From Ensifer sp. IC4062 (lineage in GTDB: Bacteria > Pseudomonadota > Alphaproteobacteria > Rhizobiales > Rhizobiaceae), in contig NZ_JADYVD010000012.1 in NCBI RefSeq assembly GCF_020193575.1, positions 86,337 to 150,336 on the forward strand: a stretch of DNA of 64,000 nucleotides. The letters are read 5' to 3'. The notes beneath the pieces are model-generated. The model made no database searches. It was given only the letters and a program-made list of their open reading frames with translations, and was not told the DNA's origin. Shown here piece by piece: positions 8,225 to 16,450 of this stretch. The translations under genes and the position numbers were made by a program. The stretch's first letter is position 1; every line of letters starts with the position of its first letter.

Positions 8225-9208
8225 TTGACCTTTGAAATTTTCCTCATACTCGTTGTGGCGCTGGTCATCGACCGCCTGATCGGCGATCCCGACTGGCTCT
8301 GGGAGCGCGTGACGCATCCGGTCGTCTTTTTCGGCAAAGGGATCGCGCTATTCGATCAGGCGCTCAACCGCGGCAGCGCGGGAGCGGCCGCCCTGAAGAT
8401 GAGGGGGCTGGCGGCGATCCTGCTCCTGCTTGCGGCAAGCATCGCGGTCGGCGTGGTCTTTCATCGCCTGTTCGATGTGTTGGGTGCCATTGGCTTCGCG
8501 CTGGAAGCCATCGTCGTCGCCGTCTTTCTTGCACAGAAGAGCCTCGCCGATCACGTGAAGCGCGTGGCAGACGCCCTGCGTCAAGACGGGCTTGAAGGCG
8601 GCAGGGCCGCCGTGTCGATGATCGTTGGCCGCGATCCGAAGACGCTCGGCGAGCCCGCCGTCTGCCGGGCGGCGATCGAAAGCCTTGCGGAAAATTTCTC
8701 CGATGGCGTCGTGGCGCCGGCCTTCTGGTACGCAATCGCCGGGCTTCCAGGCCTGTTCGCCTACAAAATGCTGAATACGGCGGATTCGATGATCGGCCAC
8801 AAGAGCCCGAAATACCTGCATTTCGGCTGGGCATCGGCACGCCTGGACGACCTCGCCAACTGGCCTGCTGCGCGCCTCTCGATCCTGCTGGTAGCCGCCG
8901 GGACCTATTTCAAGCGAGGTGCGGAGGAGGCGAGAACTGCGCTCGACGTGGCACGCCGCGACCACGGGCTCCATCGCTCGCCGAATTCCGGCTGGCCCGA
9001 GGCGGCGATGGCGGGGGCTCTCAATGTCCAGCTTGCCGGGCCGCGGACCTATGGGGGCGTGAAGGTTGACGAGCCGATGATCAATGAGCCCGGCCGATCG
9101 ATCGCGACACCGGAGGATATCGATGCCGCCGTTTCCCTTTTTTATGGAGCCTGCTCGGCGATGATCCTGGTCTTTGCTGTCGCCGCTCTGGTTGCATCGT
9201 TGTTCTGA
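8225..9208 (+). CDS. cobD: Adenosylcobinamide-phosphate synthase (CobD/CbiB)
   Basis: An integral membrane protein of 327 residues that joins aminopropanol (phosphate) to adenosylcobyric acid. It has the signatures VIDRLIGDPDWLWERVTHPVVFFG at the N-terminus, AVSMIVGRDPKTLGEPAVCRAAIES, NFSDGVVAPAFWYAIAGLPG and NTADSMIGHKSPKYLHFGWASARLDD. The start is an unusual TTG at 8225, three bases after the cobC stop; no better in-frame ATG occurs before the first conserved helix. It is the last gene of the overlapping cobABCD run. Confidence 0.95.
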   Translation: MTFEIFLILVVALVIDRLIGDPDWLWERVTHPVVFFGKGIALFDQALNRGSAGAAALKMRGLAAILLLLAASIAVGVVFHRLFDVLGAIGFALEAIVVAVFLAQKSLADHVKRVADALRQDGLEGGRAAVSMIVGRDPKTLGEPAVCRAAIESLAENFSDGVVAPAFWYAIAGLPGLFAYKMLNTADSMIGHKSPKYLHFGWASARLDDLANWPAARLSILLVAAGTYFKRGAEEARTALDVARRDHGLHRSPNSGWPEAAMAGALNVQLAGPRTYGGVKVDEPMINEPGRSIATPEDIDAAVSLFYGACSAMILVFAVAALVASLF

Positions 9209-9251
9209 TTTCTTCTGTCTGATCCCGGGTGTACGAGGTGTAAGCACGGCA

Positions 9252-9995
9252 TTGTGGAACGAGATACCAAAGCGCAAGCCGCTGATCATCGCTCATCGCG
9301 CAGGTGCGGCGCTCGGCGACGAGAATACCGTCGGTACGCTCCGCGCAGCCGCGGCTGCGGGCGCCGATGCCATCGAGACGGATATCCGCCGGACGAGGGA
9401 TGGAGCCTTGGTCTGCATGCACGACGCCGATCTTCGGCGGTTGTGCGGTGACACCCGTGCCGTGGCAGATATCGATCTGGCGACACTCCGGAGCTTGCTG
9501 CCGGCGGTGATGACATTAAGGGACGCCCTTTCTGCTTCCCAACCGCTGGGCGTTCTGCTCGACGTCAAGCTGATGGAGGAACGGCATCTTTCGGAGATTA
9601 TCGGCGAAATCGTGCTCATGGACGCGGTCGAGCGAACGCTGCTTGGATTGCGTGACATTGGGCTTATTGGTGCCGGGCAAGACATCATGGCGGATATCGC
9701 CGTCCTTGCCTTCCTGGAGAAGCCGGATTCTGCGCCAGAGGCGCGGCGAGCGGGAGCAAGCTGGTTCAGGTTGTGGCAAGGTGATGCGACCGCCGACCGT
9801 GCTGCGGCCGTGCGCGACGCGGGCATGCGTCTTGCCGTGATGGTTGGTCAACCGCGTACGATCCCTCGTGCCGAGTACCCGCCGTTTCCTGTCGGTCAGG
9901 TCGATCGGGAAGGGCTTGAAAGGCTGCGAACGTTAGCACCGGACGCAATTCTTCTCGATGATCCACGCTTGGCTGCGGCAGGCGCCTGCAGGTAG
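9252..9995 (+). CDS. Glycerophosphodiester phosphodiesterase family protein
   Basis: About 247 residues with the GDPD catalytic pattern: LIIAHRAGAALGDENT at the start, ADAIETDIRRTRDGALVCMHD about 25 residues later, and LLDVKLM in the middle. These supply the His/Glu/Asp/His residues of the TIM-barrel metal site. No signal peptide is visible, so it probably acts in the cytoplasm. The frame opens upstream within cobD at 9174. I prefer the TTG at 9252, preceded by GAGGTG at 9235-9240, which begins just before the family similarity; a GTA/GTG-rich stretch makes the exact start uncertain. The substrate is not defined by sequence. Confidence 0.82.
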   Translation: MWNEIPKRKPLIIAHRAGAALGDENTVGTLRAAAAAGADAIETDIRRTRDGALVCMHDADLRRLCGDTRAVADIDLATLRSLLPAVMTLRDALSASQPLGVLLDVKLMEERHLSEIIGEIVLMDAVERTLLGLRDIGLIGAGQDIMADIAVLAFLEKPDSAPEARRAGASWFRLWQGDATADRAAAVRDAGMRLAVMVGQPRTIPRAEYPPFPVGQVDREGLERLRTLAPDAILLDDPRLAAAGACR

Positions 9996-10535
9996 AGCTG
10001 ACTGCGATGCAACGCGGTGCATTGCATCAATCCATGCCGGCGACGCGCATCAGGCCGACTATTTGACGGGCCCGCACCGGGAGATGGAGGCGATCGGTAA
10101 ACGGGTGACAGCCGGCGCATGCGTCACTGCCTTGCACCTCGGCGGCGGCTCGCCGACACTCGTCCGGCCGGGACGACCTCGTCGCGCTCAAAAGCCAGTT
10201 CTCGCGACATTTCATCTTTGCCGCGGATTGCGAGATCAGCGTCGAGAAGGATCCGAATGACCTTGACGAGGCGCGCCACGATGCGCTGGCCGCGATCGGC
10301 ATGACCCGCGCGAGCTTCGGCATCCAGGGTTTCGATCCGGTTGTGCAGAAGGCAATCAACCGCATCCAGACCTATGAGCAGACGCGCGGCGCGATTGAGG
10401 CGTCGCGGGCGCGCGGCGTGCGTTCCGTCAACTGCGATGTGCTCTACGGCTTGCCGCACCAAACGATGGCGATGCTTTAGCGGACGATCGAGGCGGTTCT
10501 GTCGCTCTGCCCCGATCGGGTCGCGCTGTTGGGCC
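9996..10535 (+). pseudogene. hemN: Decayed hemN (oxygen-independent coproporphyrinogen III oxidase)
   Basis: Conceptual translation gives HREMEAIGKRVTAGACVTALHLGGGSP, a one-base insertion near 10170, then DDLVALKSQFSRHF, EKDPNDLDEARHDALAAIGM, RASFGIQGFDPVVQKAINRIQ and VNCDVLYGLPHQT. These are recognisable central HemN blocks. A TAG interrupts the frame at about 10478, and similarity stops soon after VLSLCPDRVALLG. The N-terminal radical-SAM region is badly degraded: only a C-D-x-x-x-C trace near 10005 recalls the CxxxCxxC cluster motif. Start, cluster and C-terminus are all missing, so no functional product is expected. Confidence 0.85.
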
Positions 10536-10646
10536 GGCCCTTCGCCCGCTCCGTTGCAGCCGCCTTCGACGCCATCTTTCCAGCGGGCGTGGCCGGCATT
10601 CGGTCGCTGTTTAGCAACACCGCATTTTTAATCGCCACGGCAATCG

Positions 10647-10690
10647 GCACGGCAAAAGCCAAGAGGCATTGGCTTTTGCCGTGCATTTTT
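10647..10690 (+). terminator. Perfect 16-bp hairpin with T run, upstream of acpXL
   Basis: GCACGGCAAAAGCCAA pairs perfectly with TTGGCTTTTGCCGTGC across a six-base loop, followed by ATTTTTC. It isolates the lipid A acyl cluster from transcription entering through the hemN remnant. It lies only about 40 bp before the acpXL start, so an attenuator role is also possible. Confidence 0.75.
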
Positions 10691-10731
10691 CTATAGGGAT
10701 CGCCAAGACTCGATTTTCAAGAGGTATGCGC

Positions 10732-11013
10732 GTGACAGCAACATTCGACAAGGTCGCCGATATTATTGCGGAAACCAGCGAGATCGATCGCGAGACGATC
10801 AAGCCGGAAAGCCACACGATCGATGATCTCGGCATTGACAGCCTGGACTTCCTCGACATCGTTTTTGCGATCGACAAGGAATTCGGGATCAAGATCCCGC
10901 TTGAGCAATGGACCCAGGAAGTCAACGAAGGCAAGGTGTCGACGGAGGAATACTTCGTGCTGAAGAACCTCTGTGCGAAAATCGACGAACTTCGGGCCGC
11001 TAAGGCGGAATGA
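10732..11013 (+). CDS. acpXL: Acyl carrier protein AcpXL for very-long-chain fatty acid of lipid A
   Basis: A specialised acyl carrier of 93 residues. The phosphopantetheine-attachment serine lies in [23 protein letters not shown], and the C-terminal [23 protein letters not shown] is characteristic of rhizobial AcpXL. It carries the growing 26-28-carbon chain (27-OH-C28 type) that LpxXL transfers to lipid A. Of the two possible starts, ATG 10726 sits too close to the AAGAGG ribosome site (10719-10724). GTG at 10732 has seven-base spacing and is preferred. It is the first gene of the lipid A acyl cluster but is separated from fabZXL by a hairpin. Confidence 0.95.
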   Translation: MTATFDKVADIIAETSEIDRETIKPESHTIDDLGIDSLDFLDIVFAIDKEFGIKIPLEQWTQEVNEGKVSTEEYFVLKNLCAKIDELRAAKAE

Positions 11014-11017
11014 GGAA

Positions 11018-11115
11018 AAGTGTGAAGCGGTTTTACGCCTGCATCCCGCTTTACTTTCCTGGAACCGTTCACGTTTATGATTTTGGTTTTTCAAACCAAA
11101 CTCACGTGATCTAAA
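11018..11115 (+). repeat. Repeat family R3, copy 1
   Basis: About 98 bp beginning GTGAAGCGGTTTT-CGCC and containing GCATCCCGCTTTA, CACGTTTATGATTT and a terminal ATCTAA. A second copy with the same order of blocks is at 42035-42134. The centre contains the hairpin TTTTGGTTTTTCAAACCAAA. Confidence 0.75.
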
Positions 11116-11156
11116 GCCTGATTGACCTTCCGCTGACGCGGTTCGACCTGTTTCAC

Positions 11157-11204
11157 GATGCCGCCTGTCGCGTCCCGCGCTTGACAGGCGGCATCGGCGT
11201 TTTT
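11157..11204 (+). terminator. Hairpin with T run between acpXL and fabZXL
   Basis: GATGCCGCCTGTC (11157-11169) pairs exactly with GACAGGCGGCATC (11183-11195) over a 13-base loop, followed by GGCGTTTTT. This is a classic intrinsic terminator in form. It sits inside what is usually treated as one cluster, so acpXL may be transcribed apart from, and in excess of, the downstream enzymes. Confidence 0.75.
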
Positions 11205-11238
11205 ACTTGAGCCCGAAACCAAACGGGGATCAGCCTTC

Positions 11239-11715
11239 ATGCTCCTTGAGTACTTCCAGATGATCGACCGCGTCGAAACGGTGGATCTTGCGGCGGGCCG
11301 CCTGACGGCAAGGTCCGTCGTTCCGGAGAAGAGTCCTGTGTTCGAGGGGCATTTTCCGGGTTATCCACTGGTTCCGGGCGTGCTTTTGATCGAGACCATG
11401 GCGCAGGCCTCGGGGTTCCTCGTGCTTGCCGCGACGAAATTTGCGGCGATGCCTTTCCTGATGTCGGTCGACGGCGCCAAGATGCGCACTTTCGTAGAGC
11501 CTTCCGCCGAGCTTGAGATCGAGGCGCTGCTGGAGCATGAAGGATCCGGCTTTGCCGTGACCAAAGCGAAGATCACCTCGGGCGGCAAGAAGATATGCGA
11601 TGCCCAGTTGAAACTGAGGACGATGCCGTTTGACCAGGTGCCGCTCGGCGATATCGTCCGCAAGCGCGCCGAGGAACTGGGACTGATGGCCGCGACGGCC
11701 GGTTCGGAGAGGTGA
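11239..11715 (+). CDS. fabZXL: FabZ-type 3-hydroxyacyl-ACP dehydratase of the VLCFA cluster
   Basis: A 158-residue hot-dog-fold dehydratase. The FabZ signature with catalytic His is in EGHFPGYPLVPGVLLIETMAQ (around residue 40), followed by AQASGFLVLAATKF. It is distant from the housekeeping FabZ usually found beside lpxA, and its place after acpXL fits the dehydratase step of very-long-chain elongation. The ATG at 11239 directly precedes the conserved start MLLEYFQMIDRV. Its TGA is two bases before the next ATG, with the ribosome site GGAGAGG overlapping its end. Confidence 0.93.
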   Translation: MLLEYFQMIDRVETVDLAAGRLTARSVVPEKSPVFEGHFPGYPLVPGVLLIETMAQASGFLVLAATKFAAMPFLMSVDGAKMRTFVEPSAELEIEALLEHEGSGFAVTKAKITSGGKKICDAQLKLRTMPFDQVPLGDIVRKRAEELGLMAATAGSER

Positions 11716-11717
11716 AT

Positions 11718-12920
11718 ATGACGAAATTCGCAAACGACGTGGTGATCACTGGCGTCGGCATTGTGACGAGCCAGGGTGTCGGCGTCGAGCCGCATGTCGC
11801 GCTGTTGAGCGCCGCCGAGCCACCGAAAGCTCGCATCGAGACCGAACGATTCGCGCCTTATCCGGTCCATCCCCTGCCGGAAATCGACTGGTCCCAGCAG
11901 ATCGCCAAGCGTGGCGACCAGCGGCAGATGGAAAACTGGCAACGCCTTGGCGTCTTTGCCGCCGGCCTGGCACTCGATGATGCGGGCTTGAAAGACAATC
12001 TCGAAGCCTGCGGCAGCATGGATATGATCGTGGCTGCCGGCGGCGGCGAGCGCGACATCAACGTCGATTCGCTGATCGTGGACGAGGGACTGAAGCGCAA
12101 CGACCGCGAGCAGCTCTTGAACGAGAAGCTGACGACGGAACTGCGCCCGACGCTCTTTCTTGCCCAGCTCTCCAATCTGCTCGCCGGCAATATCTCCATC
12201 GTCCACAAGGTGACAGGCTCTTCGCGCACCTTCATGGGTGAGGAGGCTGCCGGCATTTCGGCCTTCGAAACCGCCTTCGCGCGCATCAAGGCCGGCCAGT
12301 CGACCCATACGCTCGTCGGCGGCGCATTTTCCGCCGAACGTATCGATATCATCCTGCTGATCGAAGCCATCCAGGGCTGTGCTGTTGGCGACTGGCATCC
12401 GATCTGGTCGCGCAGTCCGGAGCACGGCGGCGGCCTCATCCTCGGTTCGGTCGGCGCATTCCTCGTGCTCGAATCGCGTCAATATGCGGAGGCGCGCGGC
12501 GCCCGCATCTATGCCTCGATCGAAGCGGTCGGTGGAGACCGCGGCAACCGTCAGGATGGGCGGCTGGAGGCACGCCTTGCCGATCTGACCGCGCCTGCGA
12601 CCGCTTTCGAACCGCAGTCGAGCGTCGTCTTTTCCGGCACCAGCGGCTTTCACGATCTCTCCCGCCGCGAGAAAGCCTTCCTTGAAACGGCACTCGCCGG
12701 CAGGCCGGTCCGCGCCTATGGCGGTCTCGTCGGGCATGGCATCGAGGCACAGTTTCCGGTGGGCCTGGCGCTCGCGGCGCTTTCTCTCGGCCACGCCGCC
12801 AAAGTCCCGCCCTTCGATCCCGATGCCGAGGCGGTGATGGCGGCGCCAGCCAAGACAGCGATCGTGACAACGATTGGCCACGCACGCGGCGAAGGCGTCG
12901 CCGTGCTTTCTGCGGAATAA
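11718..12920 (+). CDS. Catalytically altered FabF-like ketoacyl synthase (chain-length-factor-like partner)
   Basis: A 400-residue thiolase-fold protein related to FabF. The nucleophile region reads FMGEEAAG: aligned on the conserved glycine and on the downstream GGA, Glu176 replaces the catalytic cysteine. The first catalytic histidine motif (AHGTSTP in active enzymes) reads FSGTSGF here. Only the second histidine, His340 in LVGHG, remains. Loss of Cys and first His suggests it cannot condense alone. In type II polyketide systems a similarly altered subunit pairs with an active synthase and sets chain length. It is followed by an active homologue after 12 bp. The heterodimer is inference. 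Confidence 0.9.
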   Translation: MTKFANDVVITGVGIVTSQGVGVEPHVALLSAAEPPKARIETERFAPYPVHPLPEIDWSQQIAKRGDQRQMENWQRLGVFAAGLALDDAGLKDNLEACGSMDMIVAAGGGERDINVDSLIVDEGLKRNDREQLLNEKLTTELRPTLFLAQLSNLLAGNISIVHKVTGSSRTFMGEEAAGISAFETAFARIKAGQSTHTLVGGAFSAERIDIILLIEAIQGCAVGDWHPIWSRSPEHGGGLILGSVGAFLVLESRQYAEARGARIYASIEAVGGDRGNRQDGRLEARLADLTAPATAFEPQSSVVFSGTSGFHDLSRREKAFLETALAGRPVRAYGGLVGHGIEAQFPVGLALAALSLGHAAKVPPFDPDAEAVMAAPAKTAIVTTIGHARGEGVAVLSAE

Positions 12921-12932
12921 GGGGCTCGAACC

Positions 12933-14216
12933 ATGAGCAAGGCATATACGGATCATCTCGGCCGCCCGATCGTCGCCGTTACCGGCATGGGCGTAATCAC
13001 CTCGCTCGGCCAGGGTCTCGAAGACAACTGGGCGGCGCTTTCAGGCGGCGTTTCCGGTATCCACAAGATCACCCGCTTCCCGACCGAGGGCCTTTCGACG
13101 CGCATCAGCGGCACGGTCGATTTCATCGAACTGCCGGCGGAGAATGCGGTTGAGCGCTCCTATGCGATGGCACGCGAAACGACGCTGGAGGCCCTGGCGC
13201 AGGCCGGGCTTTCCGGTGATTTCAATGGTCCGCTGTTCCTCGCTGCCCCGCCGATCGAACCGGAATGGAGCGCACGCTTCGAGCTTGCCGACCGTTCGCC
13301 GCCGTCCGAGCGGCCCGGCGACGCCTATAACCGCTTCCTTGCTGCCATGCGCCAGAAGGCGGATCCGGTATTCCACGAGGCCGTGCTCTTCGGTTCGATC
13401 TCTGAGCGGCTTGCCGACCGTTTCGGCACCCGCGGCCTGCCGGTCACCCTTTCGACCGCCTGCGCTTCCGGTGCGACCGCGATCCAGCTCGGTGTTGAGG
13501 CGATCCGCCAGGGCCGCACGGATCGCGCCTTGACGGTTGCAACCGACGGCTCGGTCAGCGCGGAGGCGCTGATCCGCTTCTCGCTGCTCTCCGCGCTGTC
13601 GACCCAGAACGATCCGCCGGAGAAGGCTTCGAAACCCTTCACCAAGGACCGCGACGGTTTCGTCATTGCCGAAGGTGCCGCGACGCTGGTGCTTGAATCT
13701 CTGGAAGCGGCGATTGCGCGCGGCGCTCGCATCTACGGCATCCTCAAGGGCTGCGGCGAAAAGGCTGACCTCTTCCACCGCACGCGCTCGTCTCCGGACG
13801 GCGGCCCGGCGATCGCCACGATCCGCGCAGCGCTCGAGGATGCCGGCATCGACGAGAGCGGCATCGGTTATATCAATGCCCACGGCACCTCGACGCCAGA
13901 GAACGACAAGATGGAATATCTGTCGATGTCGTCCGTCTTCGGCGAGCGTCTGCCGACGATCCCGGTTTCGTCGAACAAGTCGATGATCGGCCATACGCTG
14001 ACGGCCGCCGGTGCGGTCGAGGCGGTCTTCTCGCTGCAGACGATGCTGACCGGCACGCTGCCGCCGACGATCAACTACCAGAACCCCGATCCGGCAATCG
14101 TTCTCGACGTGGTGCCGAATGCGAAGCGCAGCCAGCAGGTCACTGCCGTGCTGTCGAACTCCTTCGGCTTCGGTGGTCAGAACGCCAGCTTGGTCATGAC
14201 CGCCGAGCCGGCTTGA
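12933..14216 (+). CDS. Active beta-ketoacyl-ACP synthase II (FabF) of the VLCFA cluster
   Basis: A 427-residue condensing enzyme with the full triad visible: Cys178 in TACASG, His317 in NAHGTSTP and His354 with Lys349 in SSNKSMIGHTLTAAGAVE. The C-terminal NSFGFGGQNASL is typical of FabF. It should elongate the acyl chain on AcpXL, probably with the adjacent altered synthase. The ATG at 12933 follows AAGGGGC and lies 12 bp after the upstream gene. The next cluster gene is separated by 270 bp that hold an inverted pair of palindromic repeats. Confidence 0.95.
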   Translation: MSKAYTDHLGRPIVAVTGMGVITSLGQGLEDNWAALSGGVSGIHKITRFPTEGLSTRISGTVDFIELPAENAVERSYAMARETTLEALAQAGLSGDFNGPLFLAAPPIEPEWSARFELADRSPPSERPGDAYNRFLAAMRQKADPVFHEAVLFGSISERLADRFGTRGLPVTLSTACASGATAIQLGVEAIRQGRTDRALTVATDGSVSAEALIRFSLLSALSTQNDPPEKASKPFTKDRDGFVIAEGAATLVLESLEAAIARGARIYGILKGCGEKADLFHRTRSSPDGGPAIATIRAALEDAGIDESGIGYINAHGTSTPENDKMEYLSMSSVFGERLPTIPVSSNKSMIGHTLTAAGAVEAVFSLQTMLTGTLPPTINYQNPDPAIVLDVVPNAKRSQQVTAVLSNSFGFGGQNASLVMTAEPA

Positions 14217-14230
14217 GGATGGCGCAACCG

Positions 14231-14393
14231 CTACCCCTCTGGCCTGCCGGCCATCTCCCCCACAAGGGGGGAGAATGGATGTGGCGCTCCCCAGTGCCAA
14301 TCTGGAGACTGGCGACCTTCTGTTGGAGCGAATAGGTTGCCGCGAGTCGATCTCCCCCTTGTGGGGGAGATGGCCGGCAGGCCAGAGGGGGGT
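14231..14393. repeat. Inverted pair of palindromic repeats (family R4) within the acyl cluster
   Basis: The unit CCCTCTGGCCTGCCGGCCATC plus CTCCCCCACAAGGGGGGAG at 14231-14274 is repeated in reverse complement at 14350-14393. About 75 bp of unrelated sequence lie between. The two arms could fold on each other or individually. The element separates the active ketosynthase from the dehydrogenase gene. Confidence 0.85.
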
Positions 14394-14486
14394 GAAACGT
14401 CGGCGCTGGCCTGACGCGTCCAGAATACATGCATAAGCCCTAAACACGACTAGCCGCTCGACGACGGAATACTCAAAGGAAACACC

Positions 14487-15515
14487 ATGCGCGCCCTGCA
14501 ACTGCTCGATGACCGCAAGCTTGAAATCACAGACCTTCCGGAACCGGAAGCGCCGGGTGCCGGTGAAGTCACGCTGCGCGTCAAAGCGGTCGCGCTCAAC
14601 CATATCGACGTCTGGGGTTGGCGTGGCATGGCCTTTGCCAAGCGCAAGATGCCGCTGGTGATCGGTGCGGAAGCCTCCGGCGTGGTCGAGAGCATCGGCC
14701 CGGGCGTCGCCAATGTCCTGCCCGGCCAGCTCGTTTCGATCTATGGCGCGCGCACCTGCGGGCTGTGCCGCGCCTGCCGCGAGGGACGCGACAATCTCTG
14801 CGAACACGTAAGCGGCGTGCACGGCTTCCACCTCGACGGTTTCGCGCAGCAACTGGTGAACCTCCCGGCGCGCTTGCTCGTTCCGGCTCCTCCGGGCGTC
14901 GATGCCATCGGGGCTGCGCTGGCGCCCGTCACCTTCGGCACGGTCGAGCACATGCTCTTCGACAACGCCAAGCTCGAACCCGGCGAAACGATCCTCGTCC
15001 ATGCGGGCGGTTCCGGCATCGGCACGGCGGCGATTCAGCTTGCCAAGAAGATCGGCTGCACAGTGATCACCACCGTCGGGTCGGACGACAAGATCGAGAA
15101 GGCCAAGGCGCTCGGCGCCGATCACGTCATCAACTACCGCACCGACCGCTTCGAGGGTGTGGTCCGCAAGCTCACCAAGAAGAAGGGCGTCGATGTCGTC
15201 TTCGAACATGTCGGCAAAGACACCTGGGCAGGCTCGATGCTGTCGATGAAGCGGGGAGGCCGGCTCGTCACTTGCGGCTCGACTTCCGGCGTTTCGACTG
15301 ACATGAACCTGATGATGCTCTTCCAGCAGCAGTTGAAGCTGCTCGGCTCCTTCGGGTGCCGTATGGAAAACATGGCGAACGCGATGCAGAAGATGGGCCG
15401 TGGCCTCGTGCATCCAGTGATCGATACGGAAGTCGGCTTTAACGATATCGATCGCGCGCTGGAGCGGATGGAATCGCGTCAGGTCTTCGGCAAGATCATC
15501 CTTCGGATGGACTGA
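14487..15515 (+). CDS. Zinc-type alcohol dehydrogenase/enoyl reductase-like protein of the VLCFA cluster
   Basis: A medium-chain dehydrogenase/reductase of 342 residues. Structural zinc cysteines are seen in ARTCGLCRACREGRDNLCEH, the nucleotide motif in LVHAGGSGIGTAAIQLAKKIG, and the QOR-like C-terminus ends in GKIILRMD. In rhizobia this gene sits between the fabF pair and lpxXL and is thought to act in very-long-chain acyl synthesis, plausibly as the reductase. That role is from context, not proven by motifs. The ATG at 14487 has an AAGGA site just upstream, and it is followed by lpxXL after five bases. Confidence 0.9.
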   Translation: MRALQLLDDRKLEITDLPEPEAPGAGEVTLRVKAVALNHIDVWGWRGMAFAKRKMPLVIGAEASGVVESIGPGVANVLPGQLVSIYGARTCGLCRACREGRDNLCEHVSGVHGFHLDGFAQQLVNLPARLLVPAPPGVDAIGAALAPVTFGTVEHMLFDNAKLEPGETILVHAGGSGIGTAAIQLAKKIGCTVITTVGSDDKIEKAKALGADHVINYRTDRFEGVVRKLTKKKGVDVVFEHVGKDTWAGSMLSMKRGGRLVTCGSTSGVSTDMNLMMLFQQQLKLLGSFGCRMENMANAMQKMGRGLVHPVIDTEVGFNDIDRALERMESRQVFGKIILRMD

Positions 15516-15520
15516 ACATC

Positions 15521-16450
15521 GTGCGGATGCTGATCACGCGGCTGGTGCTGGCCGCCAACCATTTTTGGCAATGGCTGATTGCGCAGCTCGTGTTCCTGCT
15601 GCTGACTGTTCTGAAGCTCTTCCCGGCTGACACGGCGATCAACTTCATGGATCGCGTCGCCCGCTGGATCGGCCCGAAGACCGGACGTCACAAGCTGACG
15701 CTCACCAATCTGCGCAACGCCTTTCCGGAAAAGAGCGAGGCGGAGCTTCAGGAGATTGCGCTCGATAGCTGGGGCAATATGGGCCGAATGGCGGCGGAAT
15801 ATGTCTTCCTCGACCAACTCTTCGATTTCGATCCATACCGGTCGGAGCCGGGCAGGGTGGAGGTCTCCGGCATCCCGCTGTTCCTGGATCTGCGCGACAA
15901 TCCGCGGCCCTTCATCGTCTTTACCGCGCACAGCGGCAACTTCGAGATGCTACCTGTCGCGGGCTCGGCCTTCGGCCTCGACGTCACGGTCCTCTTCCGC
16001 CCGCCGAACAACCCGTACATGGCCGACAAGGTCTTCGAGTTTCGGAAGGCGCGGATGGGCAATCTCGTGCCCTCTCACGCAGGTTCCTCCTTCGCGCTCG
16101 CCCGGCAGCTCGAGCGCGGCGGTGGTGTCGGCGTTCTGGTCGACCAGAAGTTCCGCAAGGGACTGAAGACGAAGTTCTTCGGCCGGGACGTGCAGACCAA
16201 TCCGCTGCTTGCCAAACTGGTGCGTCAATTCAACTGCGAGGTCTATCCAGCCCGCTGCATCCGTCTCCCCGGCGGTCGTTTCCGGCTGGAGCTTGAACCG
16301 GCGATTACGATCCCGCGCCGGACGGACGGCAGCGTCGACGTCAACGCCACCGCACAGATGCTGAACGACAAGGTCGAGAGCTGGGTCCGTGAATATCCGG
16401 GCCAATGGCTCTGGTATCACGACCGCTGGAACATCAAGCGCAGCCTGTAA
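15521..16450 (+). CDS. lpxXL: Very-long-chain lipid A acyltransferase LpxXL
   Basis: A 309-residue LpxL/HtrB-family acyltransferase that moves the very long acyl chain from AcpXL to lipid A at the inner membrane. The catalytic HX4E motif is His137-Glu142 in FTAHSGNFE. A hydrophobic helix (about residues 17-36) anchors the N-terminus. The fold ends with the family block WVREYPGQWLWYHDRW. The GTG at 15521 is five bases after the dehydrogenase stop; an ATG two codons later is an alternative. It is the last gene of the cluster. Confidence 0.95.
   Translation: MRMLITRLVLAANHFWQWLIAQLVFLLLTVLKLFPADTAINFMDRVARWIGPKTGRHKLTLTNLRNAFPEKSEAELQEIALDSWGNMGRMAAEYVFLDQLFDFDPYRSEPGRVEVSGIPLFLDLRDNPRPFIVFTAHSGNFEMLPVAGSAFGLDVTVLFRPPNNPYMADKVFEFRKARMGNLVPSHAGSSFALARQLERGGGVGVLVDQKFRKGLKTKFFGRDVQTNPLLAKLVRQFNCEVYPARCIRLPGGRFRLELEPAITIPRRTDGSVDVNATAQMLNDKVESWVREYPGQWLWYHDRWNIKRSL

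Noticed and set aside
13041..15413. 790-residue minus-strand open frame opposite the ketosynthase and dehydrogenase genes
   Set aside because: It is antisense to three strongly supported genes, has a biased Arg/Ala/Asp composition and no recognisable domain. It arises from the codon bias of high-GC DNA.
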